Source: SAR324 cluster bacterium
GTDB taxonomy: Bacteria; SAR324; NAC60-12
Direction: 5' to 3'
Length of the DNA: 64,000 nt
Assembly: GCA_014382365.1 (NCBI GenBank)
Contig: JACNJW010000028.1
Location: 62,001-126,000 of the forward strand
Made by a program: the position numbers and the translations under genes. This document shows positions 36,398-46,076 of the stretch, piece after piece (positions within the stretch are counted from its first letter, which is position 1; each line of letters opens with the position of its first letter). Under the pieces are notes generated by a model. It searched no databases and was not told the DNA's origin. It saw only the letters and a program-made list of their open reading frames with translations.

Positions 36398-36838
36398 TTG
36401 ACACAAGTTGATTTCATTGATAACCCAGAGGATGTTGAAATAACTTCGTCTGGCATTCAAAATAACTGCAGTTCACTTCTTCAAAAAGTATCTCGACAAC
36501 TGGATGAATATTTTTCCGGGAAACGACACTTATTTAAATTACCTTTAAAACCTCAAGGTACTGTTTTTCAGCTTTCTGCCTGGAACTCACTGCTTCAAAT
36601 ACCATTTGTGATTACAATTAATTATCTGCAGCAAACCCTAGCTATAGGAAATCCTCGGGCAGTCCGTGCTGTAGGTGTAGCCAACGCAAGGAATCCAATT
36701 CCAATTATTATCCCTTGTCACAGGGTAATAGGAAAAAAAGGTAGTCTCACAGGTTATGCAGGGGGGATGGGTCGAAAAAAGAGATTAATTGAACTTGAGG
36801 TTTATGCCCTTACAAAAGAATTAGAGCGCATTTCCTGA
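36398..36838 (+). CDS. ogt: O6-alkylguanine-DNA alkyltransferase with uncertain start
   Basis: Removes alkyl groups from O6-guanine by transferring them to its own cysteine. The active site IIPCHRVIG is intact, as are the preceding RAVRAVGVANARNPIP and TGYAGG. From the first available TTG (36398) the protein has 146 residues, but the frame stays open upstream to 36320 and encodes YSSPLG at about 36350-36367, which is the conserved N-terminal strand of the family, without any ATG, GTG or TTG. The gene therefore either uses a rare start or has lost its start by an indel: a GTG at 36326 in another frame would be a natural start. Its last 37 bases overlap the convergent hydrolase gene. Confidence 0.82.
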   Translation: MTQVDFIDNPEDVEITSSGIQNNCSSLLQKVSRQLDEYFSGKRHLFKLPLKPQGTVFQLSAWNSLLQIPFVITINYLQQTLAIGNPRAVRAVGVANARNPIPIIIPCHRVIGKKGSLTGYAGGMGRKKRLIELEVYALTKELERIS

Positions 36839-37446
36839 CCAATATTAGTCGACTCTCCATGACCAGTAATTACTATTGTTTCTTCATCCAAGGTGTATAG
36901 TTTCTCCCGAATCGATTGCTCTATCTTCTGATAATCTCCACCCCACAGATCTGTGCGGCCAATTGATCCCTGAAACAGAGTATCTCCGGCAATCAATAAT
37001 TTTTGGTTTTCAAATAAAAAACACATAGAGCCAGGGGTGTGTCCGGGGGTGTGTAGAGCCTTTCCCTGAATATCTTTCAAATCGATCTCCTCTTCGTGTT
37101 CCAACCATTGATCAGGTGGTGGTGGTGTTTCGAAAGGGATTCCAAACATCCTGCACTGGTCCTCCAACATATCCCAGAGAAATAAATCTTCACGGTGTAA
37201 TGCTAGATTTGCTCCTGTTGCTTCTTTCATTTTGCCGGATGCAAGAAAATGGTCCAGATGCGCATGTGTATGAATAATCTGCTCTACCTGAAGATCTAAT
37301 TCAAGCAAACGTTCAAGCAGTATTTCTGCATCTCCTCCAGGATCCACCACAATTGCTTTTCGGCTTACTGTATCACCTAATATTGTACAATTACACTGTA
37401 GAGGACCAACGGGGAGAGTTTCTACTATCAGGTTTGTTTCACTCAT
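36802..37446 (-). CDS. Glyoxalase II-like metallo-beta-lactamase hydrolase
   Basis: A 214-residue metallohydrolase. The metal motif HTHAHLDH is at about residue 59, with HTPGHTPGSMC near 130, GDTLFQGSIGRTDL near 150 and a final GHGEST. This is the type I glyoxalase II-like (YcbL) group, which hydrolyses S-lactoylglutathione or related thioesters. Its ATG overlaps the topA stop in an ATGA, so the two are co-transcribed. The 3' end overlaps the convergent ogt gene by 37 bases. Confidence 0.85.
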   Translation of the reverse strand: MSETNLIVETLPVGPLQCNCTILGDTVSRKAIVVDPGGDAEILLERLLELDLQVEQIIHTHAHLDHFLASGKMKEATGANLALHREDLFLWDMLEDQCRMFGIPFETPPPPDQWLEHEEEIDLKDIQGKALHTPGHTPGSMCFLFENQKLLIAGDTLFQGSIGRTDLWGGDYQKIEQSIREKLYTLDEETIVITGHGESTNIGQEMRSNSFVRA

Positions 37447-39746
37447 TCAGTGGTTTCTTTTTTTGTGAATTTCTTTTTTCCACCTCTAAATCCTTTTGGA
37501 GGTGGTGCTTCTTTGATAATTTTTTGGCAAGCTGCTTTGTCAAGACTCTCAGGATCAACACTTTTAGGTATTTTGTAATTTCTCTTACCTGATTTTATAT
37601 AAGGTCCATAACGACCATCCAAAACACGTATTTCACCAAAATCATGAATGGTACTTTTTGCCTTTTTTTCCAAACCTTCGCGAATAATTATCAGAGCTTG
37701 TTCTAAATCAGTTTTTAAAGGATCTTCTCCCTTAGGTAAGGAAAAGAAATCTTTTCCCATTTTAACATATGGGCCAAAGCGACCGTTATTGACCAGGATT
37801 TCCTCTCCATTTTCGTAACTTCCCAGTACACGCGGCAGGGCAAAACATTCCATCGCCTCTTCAAAGCTGACATCGTTGAGGTTAAGATTATCAGGCAAAG
37901 AAGCAAAACGCGGCTTTTCCTCATCTTCACGTGTTCCGATTTGAACCATAGGTCCAAATCGGCCAATGCTAACACTCACTGGTTTTCCGCTTTCCGGATC
38001 AATTCCCAATTCTCGACGTTTCAGTACTTCAGCACGTGTGACTGATTCATCTTTTTCTAAAACTCTTTTATGAAAAGGCTGATAGAAATTACCCATCATT
38101 TCCACCCAGTTTTCCTCTCCATTTGCAATCCGGTCAAAGTTACGTTCCATTTTTGCAGTGAAACCTAAATTTACAATTTCGGCAAAATGGTTTATGAGAA
38201 AATCTGTCACAACTTCTCCAATTGAAGTCGGCTTCAGTCGTTTCTCCGGTGTCACTTCGACATAACCCCGATCCTGTATTGTTGAGATAGTCGGTGCATA
38301 AGTTGAAGGTCTTCCAATTCCTTCTGATTCCATTTTTTTCACCAGCGAAGCTTCAGTATAGCGTGGAGGAGGCTTTGTAAACAACTGTTCTAGATTTAAT
38401 TTTTTTAGAGGAAGAAGTTGATCCTTTTCGACTTTTGGCAGAATAATGTCCTTTTCTCCAACTGAATCAGTTGACTCACCCGAACCTTCAGTATAGGCCT
38501 GTAAGAATCCAGGAAAAACAACTCGCTGTCCCTTTGCCACAAAAAGACATTCTTTTTTTGCACCTGCCACAATATTCAAAGTGGTACGTGCAATTTCGGC
38601 AGTTGCCATTTGTGAAGCCAGAGTACGTTTCCAGACCAAACTGTATAGCCGAAATTGATCTGTACTCAGATAATTTTTTACAGTGCTTGGTTTCAAAGAA
38701 AGATCAACCGGTCGAATTGCTTCATGTGCTTCTTGAGCATTTGCTGAACGGTTTTTAAAAATTCTTGGTTTCTTTAAGCCATACTTAGCCCCATACTCCA
38801 AATTTATAACCTCTTGAGCCTGCACCAGTGCCTGTTCTGCAAGCACTACTGAGTCGGTCCGCATATAAGTAATTAAGCCTCCACTGTAATCAGGAATTTC
38901 AAAATTACCTTCATACAACTGTTGTGCAACTACCATAGTTCGTTTGACAGAATATCCCAGCTTGACGGATGCTTCCTGTTGTATAGTTGAAGTAGTGAAT
39001 GGTGCTCCTGGATTTCGATTTGCCATACGTTCATCAATATTGCTCACAACAAAATCTCGATCTTTCACACTTGATTCTATGGCCTTGGCTTCAGTTTCAT
39101 TGACTATTTTTGCAGGTTTTCCAGCAAGTTTTTTCAACTCTGCGGAAAGATCTGCAAAGTCCGCACGAATTTTCCAATATTCTTCAGGCACAAATTTTCT
39201 AATTTCTCTTTCACGGTCAACCAAAATAAAAACAGACACACTCTGAACTCGCCCTGCAGATAGTCCTGGTTTGATTTTTTTCCAAAGTAAAGGTGATATC
39301 TCATAACCTACTGCACGGTCCAATATTCTGCGTGCCTGCTGGGCATCAACCAACTGCTGGTCTAATTCTCTTGGATTTTCCAGAGCTTTAAGAATTGCAG
39401 GCTTTGTTATTTCATGAAATACAATTCTTTTTACAGTTCGATCACCCAACCCCAGTGCTTCCAGCAGATGCCATGAAATCGCCTCACCTTCACGATCTTC
39501 ATCAGTTGCGAGAAATATTGCAGTATCCTTATTTATCTGTTTTTTCAGTGAAGCAACCGTTTTTTTCTTATCTTTAGATATCACATACTCCGGTGCGAAT
39601 CCATTTTCAGGATCAAAACCGAGATTACTCGAAGGTAAATCACGGACATGCCCCATCGAAGCAGTCACAGCATAATTATTTCCCAGGAATTTGCTTATTG
39701 TGCGGGCTTTTGCTGGAGATTCAACAATTATTAAATTTTTTGCCAT
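37443..39746 (-). CDS. topA: DNA topoisomerase I (type IA)
   Basis: Relaxes negative supercoils by a Tyr-linked single-strand break. The 767 residues open with the TOPRIM domain (LIIVESPAKARTI, ATDEDREGEAIAW-like ATDEDREGEAISW), followed by SAGRVQSV and the active-site Tyr in YMRTDS near residue 297. The C-terminus has no Cys4 zinc fingers; instead three to four glycine-rich repeats (RFGPMVQIG, RFGPYVKMG, RYGPYIKSG) are present, as in several non-enterobacterial lineages. It is followed by the hydrolase gene with a four-base overlap. Confidence 0.95.
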   Translation of the reverse strand: MAKNLIIVESPAKARTISKFLGNNYAVTASMGHVRDLPSSNLGFDPENGFAPEYVISKDKKKTVASLKKQINKDTAIFLATDEDREGEAISWHLLEALGLGDRTVKRIVFHEITKPAILKALENPRELDQQLVDAQQARRILDRAVGYEISPLLWKKIKPGLSAGRVQSVSVFILVDREREIRKFVPEEYWKIRADFADLSAELKKLAGKPAKIVNETEAKAIESSVKDRDFVVSNIDERMANRNPGAPFTTSTIQQEASVKLGYSVKRTMVVAQQLYEGNFEIPDYSGGLITYMRTDSVVLAEQALVQAQEVINLEYGAKYGLKKPRIFKNRSANAQEAHEAIRPVDLSLKPSTVKNYLSTDQFRLYSLVWKRTLASQMATAEIARTTLNIVAGAKKECLFVAKGQRVVFPGFLQAYTEGSGESTDSVGEKDIILPKVEKDQLLPLKKLNLEQLFTKPPPRYTEASLVKKMESEGIGRPSTYAPTISTIQDRGYVEVTPEKRLKPTSIGEVVTDFLINHFAEIVNLGFTAKMERNFDRIANGEENWVEMMGNFYQPFHKRVLEKDESVTRAEVLKRRELGIDPESGKPVSVSIGRFGPMVQIGTREDEEKPRFASLPDNLNLNDVSFEEAMECFALPRVLGSYENGEEILVNNGRFGPYVKMGKDFFSLPKGEDPLKTDLEQALIIIREGLEKKAKSTIHDFGEIRVLDGRYGPYIKSGKRNYKIPKSVDPESLDKAACQKIIKEAPPPKGFRGGKKKFTKKETTE

Positions 39747-39906
39747 AGTTTAATTTGATTCCAGAATATACTGAATATTTTAAGCTATAAAATTTGTTTG
39801 TGTATAAGTAAAAGAGCAAGAATCTTGTGAATAAATTCCTGATCTTATTTTAATATTTATTTTCAATATGTTCTTTACCCAGCAAATTCAGCTTTGAGTC
39901 ATGTAG

Positions 39907-40491
39907 TTATTGTTCCAATTCTGAGCGTGAATGTATCACCCTATCAAGCAATCCGTATGCTAGTGCTTCTTCTGCAGTAAACCAATTATCACGATCAAGT
40001 GCTTTTTTGATTTCATCCTGACCTTTGCCTGTTTTTTCAGAATACAGTTTGACTAAATGATCACGAGTTTTTAAGATTTCACGAGCCTGTATTTCACATT
40101 CAGACGCTCTACCCTGATAGCCCATCAGTAATGGTTGGTGAATCATTATTTTGGCCTGCGGCATGGCAAAACGGCGCCCCTCATCAGCAGCCAGGCTCAA
40201 TATTGAGCCCATGCTTGCAGCAAACCCTGTCACGATTGTTGTTACTGGACAGGAGATAAAATTAAGCATATCGTAAATTGCAAATCCAGAAAATATTTCA
40301 CCTCCAGGGGAATTAATGAAAACAGTGACGGGCTTTTCCTGACCTTCCTGTTCCAACAGGACCAACTGACTCAACACCTTTGCACTCAATTTTGAGTCAA
40401 CCTGCTGAGATATGATTACCGTTCGAGACCTGAGAAGTTTTGCAGCTATACTATCTATTTCTTCATTTTCTTCATTTTTTTCTTTGGTCAT
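39907..40491 (-). CDS. clpP: ClpP protease subunit
   Basis: The serine peptidase chamber of Clp proteases. In 194 residues: the oxyanion region NSPGGEIFSGFAIYD, the active Ser in GFAASMGS, and the catalytic His in MIHQPLLMGYQG. The Asp site lies in the DRDNWFTAEEA segment. It is not beside clpX or tig, unlike in many genomes, so a second ClpP may exist elsewhere. The start ATG has an acidic N-terminal extension (EKNEENEE) of about ten residues. Confidence 0.88.
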   Translation of the reverse strand: MTKEKNEENEEIDSIAAKLLRSRTVIISQQVDSKLSAKVLSQLVLLEQEGQEKPVTVFINSPGGEIFSGFAIYDMLNFISCPVTTIVTGFAASMGSILSLAADEGRRFAMPQAKIMIHQPLLMGYQGRASECEIQAREILKTRDHLVKLYSEKTGKGQDEIKKALDRDNWFTAEEALAYGLLDRVIHSRSELEQ

Positions 40492-40752
40492 TTAATATCC
40501 CTGTGTTTTTACTAAATAAAATATTTGAAATAATTTGCCCTTATTACAAACTATGGGAGAGAAAATACGTATGCAAGTTTTTTGTTGAATTAGCTCAAAG
40601 ATAGACAGAAATCTGATATCTTCTTTTTTCAGAAAAAAACCTTGCTGCTATTAGATGCTATTTCCCAGATTATGAAGATGAAAGTATATACATACATGTA
40701 TTTACTGACAAGTTTCTCATTTTAACTGTTACTAAAGTTGAACTCATCCAGC

Positions 40753-42492
40753 TTAGAAGCCCTCTATATTACTTTGCCCACTGTTTCCTGACTGAAAGTT
40801 GTGCAGCATTTCGTGAGCTAGCTTCAAAGTGTGCTCAGTGATCTGTTGACCACCTATTAAATCTGCAAGTGCACTAACTCTTTCATTATTAGTTTTTAGT
40901 TCTTTAATTTTTGTGTATGTTTGACTATCCTCCAAATGCTTACTTACCAAATAATGTTGTTCTGCAAAAGCAGCAATTTGTGGTAAATGTGTCACGCACA
41001 AAGTTTGATGTTGAGCACCCAATGAGTGTAGTTTTTCTCCAACAATTTCTGCAATCCCACCACTGATTCCTGCATCAATCTCATCAAATATTAAGATATC
41101 AACCGAAGCTGGAGTCGTCATCACTGTTTTCAGAGCCAGCATTATTCTTGACAGCTCTCCGCCTGAAGCAACTTTAACAAGACTGCGCATTGCCTGTCCA
41201 GGATTAACTGATAACAAAAACTCGACACGATCAATTCCTGTTGAAGAAATTGCCTCTCCGTTTTCTTTAGCAGAGACAGTTACTATTTGAGTTTCAAAAC
41301 AAGCCTTTAACATACCCAACTGCTGCAACTGAGCCACAATTGCTTTGTCCATTTTTTGTGCTGCTTGATGACGCAGCAAAGAAAGACGTTCCGCCAGTTC
41401 CTGTAACTCTTTGCTTAACAACTCAATCTTCAGACTAATCTCCTGCTCATTTTCATCCAGATGTTCAAGAGAAATTAATTCCTGTTTGGATTCTGCAAGC
41501 AGATCCAAGATATCAGCAGAATTGTTTAGTTGGTAGATTCGTTCAAAATGCTGAATTCGACTCAAGCGTTCATTGATCCATGCCAGACGCGTTGGATCAT
41601 CTTCGACTTTGTCACTGTATTGAACTAATTGCCGGTGACTGTCCTCCAATTGAAATAGGGCTGTTTCAATTCCAGAGCGAATCTCAGCACATTCCGGATC
41701 AAACTGCTCTGCTTCACTTATTAATTTTCTCAGCAGTTCCAACTGCTCTAAAACCGAACCATCATTTTCCTGGAGTTGAAGAAGTACCTGTCCCAGGATC
41801 AGTGATAATTTTTCAACATGATTTAGACGATTTTCTTCTTTCCGTAGTTCACTTTCTTCTGCTGGCCGCATATTTAATTCTGACAAATCCTCAATAATCT
41901 CTCTAAGTTTTTCCACACGATCAGTACGTTCAGCAAATATCTTATGCAGAATTTTCTGCTCTTTTTTTGCTTCTTGAAGAGTCTGAAAGACAACATGTAC
42001 TTCTCGACGTAAAGGTCCTAAATCTCCAAAACCATCCAGAAATTCCAAGTGTGATGTTACCTGTAAAAGAGATTGATTATCGTGCTGACCATGAATATTT
42101 ATTAACTGTCGGCCGACTCTTTTTAGAAAATCAACTGTAACAGACACTCCATTAATGAATCTCTTTTGACGGCCTTTTCGTGAAATAAGACACCGAATAA
42201 TTAATTCATCTTCCAAGCTGATTCCGGCATTTTCTAACTCACTGCGAATATTGAATTCACCTTCCACAACTGTATTATTTGTTATTGAAAAAACCGCTTC
42301 TACTACAGCTTTCTCTTTACCTGTCCTGATCATTCCCGGATCTGCACGCTGGCCAAGAACCAGTAATATTGCATCAATCATAATCGATTTGCCTGCTCCT
42401 GTTTCACCGGTAAGTATGGAAAAACCTGCTGCAAATTCTACTTCCAGTTCACGGATAGTAGCTAAATTTTCGATTCTTAGCTGTAACAACAT
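40753..42492 (-). CDS. recN: DNA repair ATPase RecN
   Basis: An SMC-like protein that gathers broken DNA ends during recombinational repair. In 579 residues the Walker A is GETGAGKS near residue 30, a coiled coil spans about 155-370, a conserved SGGELSRIMLALK signature and Walker B with IFDEIDAGISGG follow near residue 460. The N-terminal LRIENLATIRELEVEFAAG is typical. It stands alone, with about 260 bases before clpP. Confidence 0.95.
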   Translation of the reverse strand: MLLQLRIENLATIRELEVEFAAGFSILTGETGAGKSIMIDAILLVLGQRADPGMIRTGKEKAVVEAVFSITNNTVVEGEFNIRSELENAGISLEDELIIRCLISRKGRQKRFINGVSVTVDFLKRVGRQLINIHGQHDNQSLLQVTSHLEFLDGFGDLGPLRREVHVVFQTLQEAKKEQKILHKIFAERTDRVEKLREIIEDLSELNMRPAEESELRKEENRLNHVEKLSLILGQVLLQLQENDGSVLEQLELLRKLISEAEQFDPECAEIRSGIETALFQLEDSHRQLVQYSDKVEDDPTRLAWINERLSRIQHFERIYQLNNSADILDLLAESKQELISLEHLDENEQEISLKIELLSKELQELAERLSLLRHQAAQKMDKAIVAQLQQLGMLKACFETQIVTVSAKENGEAISSTGIDRVEFLLSVNPGQAMRSLVKVASGGELSRIMLALKTVMTTPASVDILIFDEIDAGISGGIAEIVGEKLHSLGAQHQTLCVTHLPQIAAFAEQHYLVSKHLEDSQTYTKIKELKTNNERVSALADLIGGQQITEHTLKLAHEMLHNFQSGNSGQSNIEGF

Positions 42493-42731
42493 TTCTAAAT
42501 TTAGTTGGAGTGATTATTGAATGTATTTGTCTTTATATAACTCATTTATGATTGATTATATATAAATTCTAATATTATTTTTAATAATAATTTGTTTTTT
42601 ATTTTGATTTTATATATATACTATCATAATTAAATTCTTAACAGTCTTCATTTTGATTTTGTATATATTTATTCATTATATTATTATAGATTAACTATAT
42701 ACTCATTCATAATTACAACTGACACTGAATT
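42493..42731. repeat. AT-tract spacer with direct repeats
   Basis: Between the recN start and the glnE stop is a stretch of roughly 200 bases that is nearly all A/T. ATTTTGATTTT occurs at 42601-42611 and again at 42650-42660, each followed by alternating TA. Such tracts are often intrinsically curved and can act as upstream elements for promoters, here probably for recN. Confidence 0.45.
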
Positions 42732-45700
42732 CTAAAAATACCTCAGATATATTTCTCTAACCTTTTTAGTTGATTTTTCAACAGTATCTTTCAAATTTGT
42801 GGCCTGATAACCTTGATGTTTCAATAATTGTAGAATCGTCTCATCGTGAATCTTATCAAAATCAAGTAAATCCGTAGATTCATCATAGATTAGTCGTAGT
42901 CCATTTTCAATTAGTCTCAACAATTTGTAATTATATTGTAGACTTTCAGCCTCTTCTTTTTTAAGTATAGTTAATTTACTCAGTTCCCTCAATGCGTCCA
43001 ATGTTCTGGTACTCTGTAATTGAGGAAAATTATGTGCGTATTTTAACTGCAGAGCCTGAGTTAGGTACTCAATATCCAATAGCCCTCCCCGGCCTTCTTT
43101 AATATTTCTGTGGTTTCCTTTTTCACCTGACAGTTCTTGCTCTTTACGCTGCCTGAAATGGTGTATCTGCTCATTCATATCTCTCGGAGGAGTCCATTCA
43201 TAAACAGCATTGCGGATACCGACCTCCACTTTTTGCAACCATGATGTTTCGCCAATTCCACCTATTATCCTGCCTTTAATCAGGGCCTGATGTTCCCATG
43301 GTTGTGAAGTTTCGTGGTACTTCAGATATTGATCCAGTGGTGTAACCAACACACCAGCATTTCCAGAGGGACGTAGACGTGCGTCAAGTTTATAGGCGTA
43401 ACCTATACTGGTCATTGTAGAAAGACAGGATATTAAGCGTTGAATCAATTTAATCCAAAACTCCTGTGAGCCTACAACTCGCGACCCATTCGAAATTCCA
43501 TCACCGGAATGAATAAATATAAGATCTAAGTCTGAGTGGTAGGTTAATTCTCTTCCACCCAACTTACCCAGTCCTATAATGGCAAATTGTCCTGATTCAC
43601 CATTTTTATTTTTGAGTTCACCATAACGTTGAGTTAGACATTTTAATGAAAGACGAAATGCGGCCTGTACGATCACTTCCGCCAATAGAGTCAGTCCTTT
43701 TCTGGTCCGCTCATAGGAAAGAACGCCTTCCATTTCTGCACTGCCAAGCAGAAAAGTTATGGTGTGTTTGAATTGTCGTAACTGATCAATTTCTGCTTCT
43801 TCGTCTCCTGCCTGATTTTTTAACATTTCTTCCAGTTGTGCTGTCCATTTTTCTGCAGATATTTCCAAAGTAGAGTTATCCAATTGTTCCAGCAATTCCA
43901 GGTGATTCAGCAAATAATTCCATAACATCTCACTAGTTTCAGCAATTCTCATCAGACGCGACAATGAAGACGGATATTTTGATAATTTTCGGTAGTAACC
44001 TATTTTCGGCCCCACTGCTTCAAACAATCGTTGAAAACTGTTTTTTGTATTTTCACTAAGTTGCGGTGCAAGTTGCTGAGAAAATGACTCTATAAACAGT
44101 TGTTCCTCTACAGAAAATTTGTTGATCCGCGCACTACTGCGAATTGCCGCCTCAATTTCCATATGTTTCCTACTGAATAAACCACTGAAAATTGCACGAA
44201 CACCACCCATTATATCTTTCAAGTCACTCAGGAAATGTTGTTGCGCCTTTTCAATATCTAATTCTATGTAGCCTAAATTTCTCGAAATTTCCTGTTGTTG
44301 TTCCAGGTCGGAAGCCAAAGTGTGTGTTTGTTGTTCCTCACGTAATTGCAGGTAATGTTCTACGCGCCGCAAAAATAAATATGCTTTTTCCAGAGTATCT
44401 GCATCACGGTCAGGAATTAACTCTGCTTGACGTAATTTTTGTAAACCATCCAATGTACCCGGCACACGTAACTCAATTTTTGCTCCTCCATATAATAGTT
44501 GAAAAGTTTGCACAAAAAATTCAATTTCGCGGATACCTCCAACACCTAGTTTTACATTCAAATAACTTTCTCGTAAATGCTCCTCTTCTATTCTCTCCTT
44601 TACTTTTTCCACATCGCGTAGGACCCCTTCATCTAACAAACTGCGATAGACAAATGGCGTAATTATACTCATCACATCTATTCCTGACTGCCTTGCACCT
44701 GCAACCGGGACTGCTTTGATCAAAGCCTGACGCTCCCACAACTCTCCACTTGCAGTATAATAATATTCCATCTCATCTAAAGACTGGACGAGCGGAGCAC
44801 GTTCACCCCCCGGACGTAAGCGCATGTCCATGCGAGCCAAAAACCCCTCTTCAGTTAGTTCCGACATAACTTCAATCAGCGTTCGAGCTGCTTTCATCCG
44901 CATTTTATAATCTCTCTCAGGATCTCCACTGAGAGGTTCATGGTCATGTATGAATATCAAATCAAGATCAGAGGAATAATTCAGTTCATTTCCTCCTAAT
45001 TTACCCATACCCAAAATCATAAAAGGATACGTCTGTTGACTGTTTACATAATAATTATCTAATGATGCCTTGCTTGAAATTTCCGACGTTACTTGGGGTG
45101 AAGCATTTGCATCAATATACTTAATTCCAAGTTCGTGCTCAGTAATTCCTGAGAGCGCGGCACGCAAACAACAAATTGCGATTGCTGAAAGTTCTTCCAG
45201 AGTTTCTTTAAAAGGACATAGTTGGGCCAAATCACGAACTGTAATACGCAAATATTCCTCATACTTATAGCAACGTAAAATGTTCTTAAATTCCGGAAGA
45301 GAATACTCAGTCAGTTGACCCAGCCTCTTACGGAGTTCATTTTCCATGACCTCCAATCTCTTTTTTTGTAACAGAAATCCAGAATCAAGAAGAGCATCAG
45401 CCAGTTGCGGATTCCTTTTTAGCCGATTTGCAAGGAAATTGCTGCGTCCGAAAATATAGATTAATGCTGCTGTATTTGGACGAGTCCAGTCAAAACCCCT
45501 TCCACAGGTATTATTGAAAGCTTGAGAAAATTCCTGTAACTGGACCAGGGCAATTTCTGGTGCTCCGCAAGAAAGTAAAATTGGAAGAAACTGAGAAAAA
45601 TACTCATCAATTCCCTTAAGAGCAACACTCTCCTCCAATAAATTCGCCATACGCTCTGCAGATTCGAGCTTAAACGGCGAAGATGATTCCTGTAATACAG

Positions 45701-45767
45701 CTTTCCAGTCTATATTTTTTGTCAGAGGTATATGTTTATTGATCCAGTCGTTGAGTGTCACTTTCAA
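42732..45767 (-). CDS. glnE: Glutamine synthetase adenylyltransferase/deadenylase
   Basis: Adds or removes AMP on a Tyr of glutamine synthetase in response to PII signalling, tuning nitrogen assimilation. The 1011 residues hold the two nucleotidyltransferase halves: GKLGGNELNYSSDLDL near residue 255 (deadenylase side) and GKLGGRELTYHSDLDL near 735 (adenylylase side), each with the G-S/D-x-D active-site pattern. The companion glnA lies about 310 bases upstream on the same strand, separated by a strong terminator. Confidence 0.95.
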   Translation of the reverse strand: MKVTLNDWINKHIPLTKNIDWKAVLQESSSPFKLESAERMANLLEESVALKGIDEYFSQFLPILLSCGAPEIALVQLQEFSQAFNNTCGRGFDWTRPNTAALIYIFGRSNFLANRLKRNPQLADALLDSGFLLQKKRLEVMENELRKRLGQLTEYSLPEFKNILRCYKYEEYLRITVRDLAQLCPFKETLEELSAIAICCLRAALSGITEHELGIKYIDANASPQVTSEISSKASLDNYYVNSQQTYPFMILGMGKLGGNELNYSSDLDLIFIHDHEPLSGDPERDYKMRMKAARTLIEVMSELTEEGFLARMDMRLRPGGERAPLVQSLDEMEYYYTASGELWERQALIKAVPVAGARQSGIDVMSIITPFVYRSLLDEGVLRDVEKVKERIEEEHLRESYLNVKLGVGGIREIEFFVQTFQLLYGGAKIELRVPGTLDGLQKLRQAELIPDRDADTLEKAYLFLRRVEHYLQLREEQQTHTLASDLEQQQEISRNLGYIELDIEKAQQHFLSDLKDIMGGVRAIFSGLFSRKHMEIEAAIRSSARINKFSVEEQLFIESFSQQLAPQLSENTKNSFQRLFEAVGPKIGYYRKLSKYPSSLSRLMRIAETSEMLWNYLLNHLELLEQLDNSTLEISAEKWTAQLEEMLKNQAGDEEAEIDQLRQFKHTITFLLGSAEMEGVLSYERTRKGLTLLAEVIVQAAFRLSLKCLTQRYGELKNKNGESGQFAIIGLGKLGGRELTYHSDLDLIFIHSGDGISNGSRVVGSQEFWIKLIQRLISCLSTMTSIGYAYKLDARLRPSGNAGVLVTPLDQYLKYHETSQPWEHQALIKGRIIGGIGETSWLQKVEVGIRNAVYEWTPPRDMNEQIHHFRQRKEQELSGEKGNHRNIKEGRGGLLDIEYLTQALQLKYAHNFPQLQSTRTLDALRELSKLTILKKEEAESLQYNYKLLRLIENGLRLIYDESTDLLDFDKIHDETILQLLKHQGYQATNLKDTVEKSTKKVREIYLRYF

Positions 45768-46035
45768 TCCATTTTAGTTATTAAGTGGGAGCATAGTTTA
45801 GCATAATCCTGCTTCCGTCAGAAATAAAAAATGTTTCCTTACTGTCTGCAGAAGTTTGTTCAAACCGACACAAAACCTGAGCTAAACTACCACATCTAAC
45901 TGAAATATATTTAATAAATTAATTTACTGCTCTGTACAGAGTCTATTTACAGACAAACAATTAAGCCAATAATTGAACCAGAATCTGCAAATAATATCTT
46001 AAGGAAAGTAGAATTTAAAGGAAGGAATTATTGAA
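45768..46035. other. Spacer between the glnA terminator and glnE
   Basis: About 270 AT-rich bases after the glnA terminator and before glnE on the minus strand. They must hold a glnE promoter unless there is read-through. I cannot assign specific -10/-35 elements and see no RNA gene. Confidence 0.4.
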
Positions 46036-46068
46036 ATTAGTGGGAGCAGAAAAAATGCTCCCACTAAT
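46036..46068 (-). terminator. Strong hairpin after glnA
   Basis: A perfect 13-base inverted repeat (arms 46036-46048 and 46056-46068, containing GTGGGAGCA / TGCTCCCAC) around a 7-base A-rich loop, starting nine bases after the glnA stop codon on the minus strand. The following U run is short and interrupted, so it may terminate or protect the 3' end. Confidence 0.8.
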
Positions 46069-46076
46069 AATACGGA

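Noticed and set aside
42493..42731. AT-rich tract as a replication origin
   Set aside because: No DnaA-box cluster or dnaA, dnaN or gidA-type neighbours are visible. Composition alone does not support an origin.
44192..44662. 156-codon plus-strand frame inside glnE
   Set aside because: It is antisense to a well-conserved enzyme and its translation has no recognisable protein pattern.
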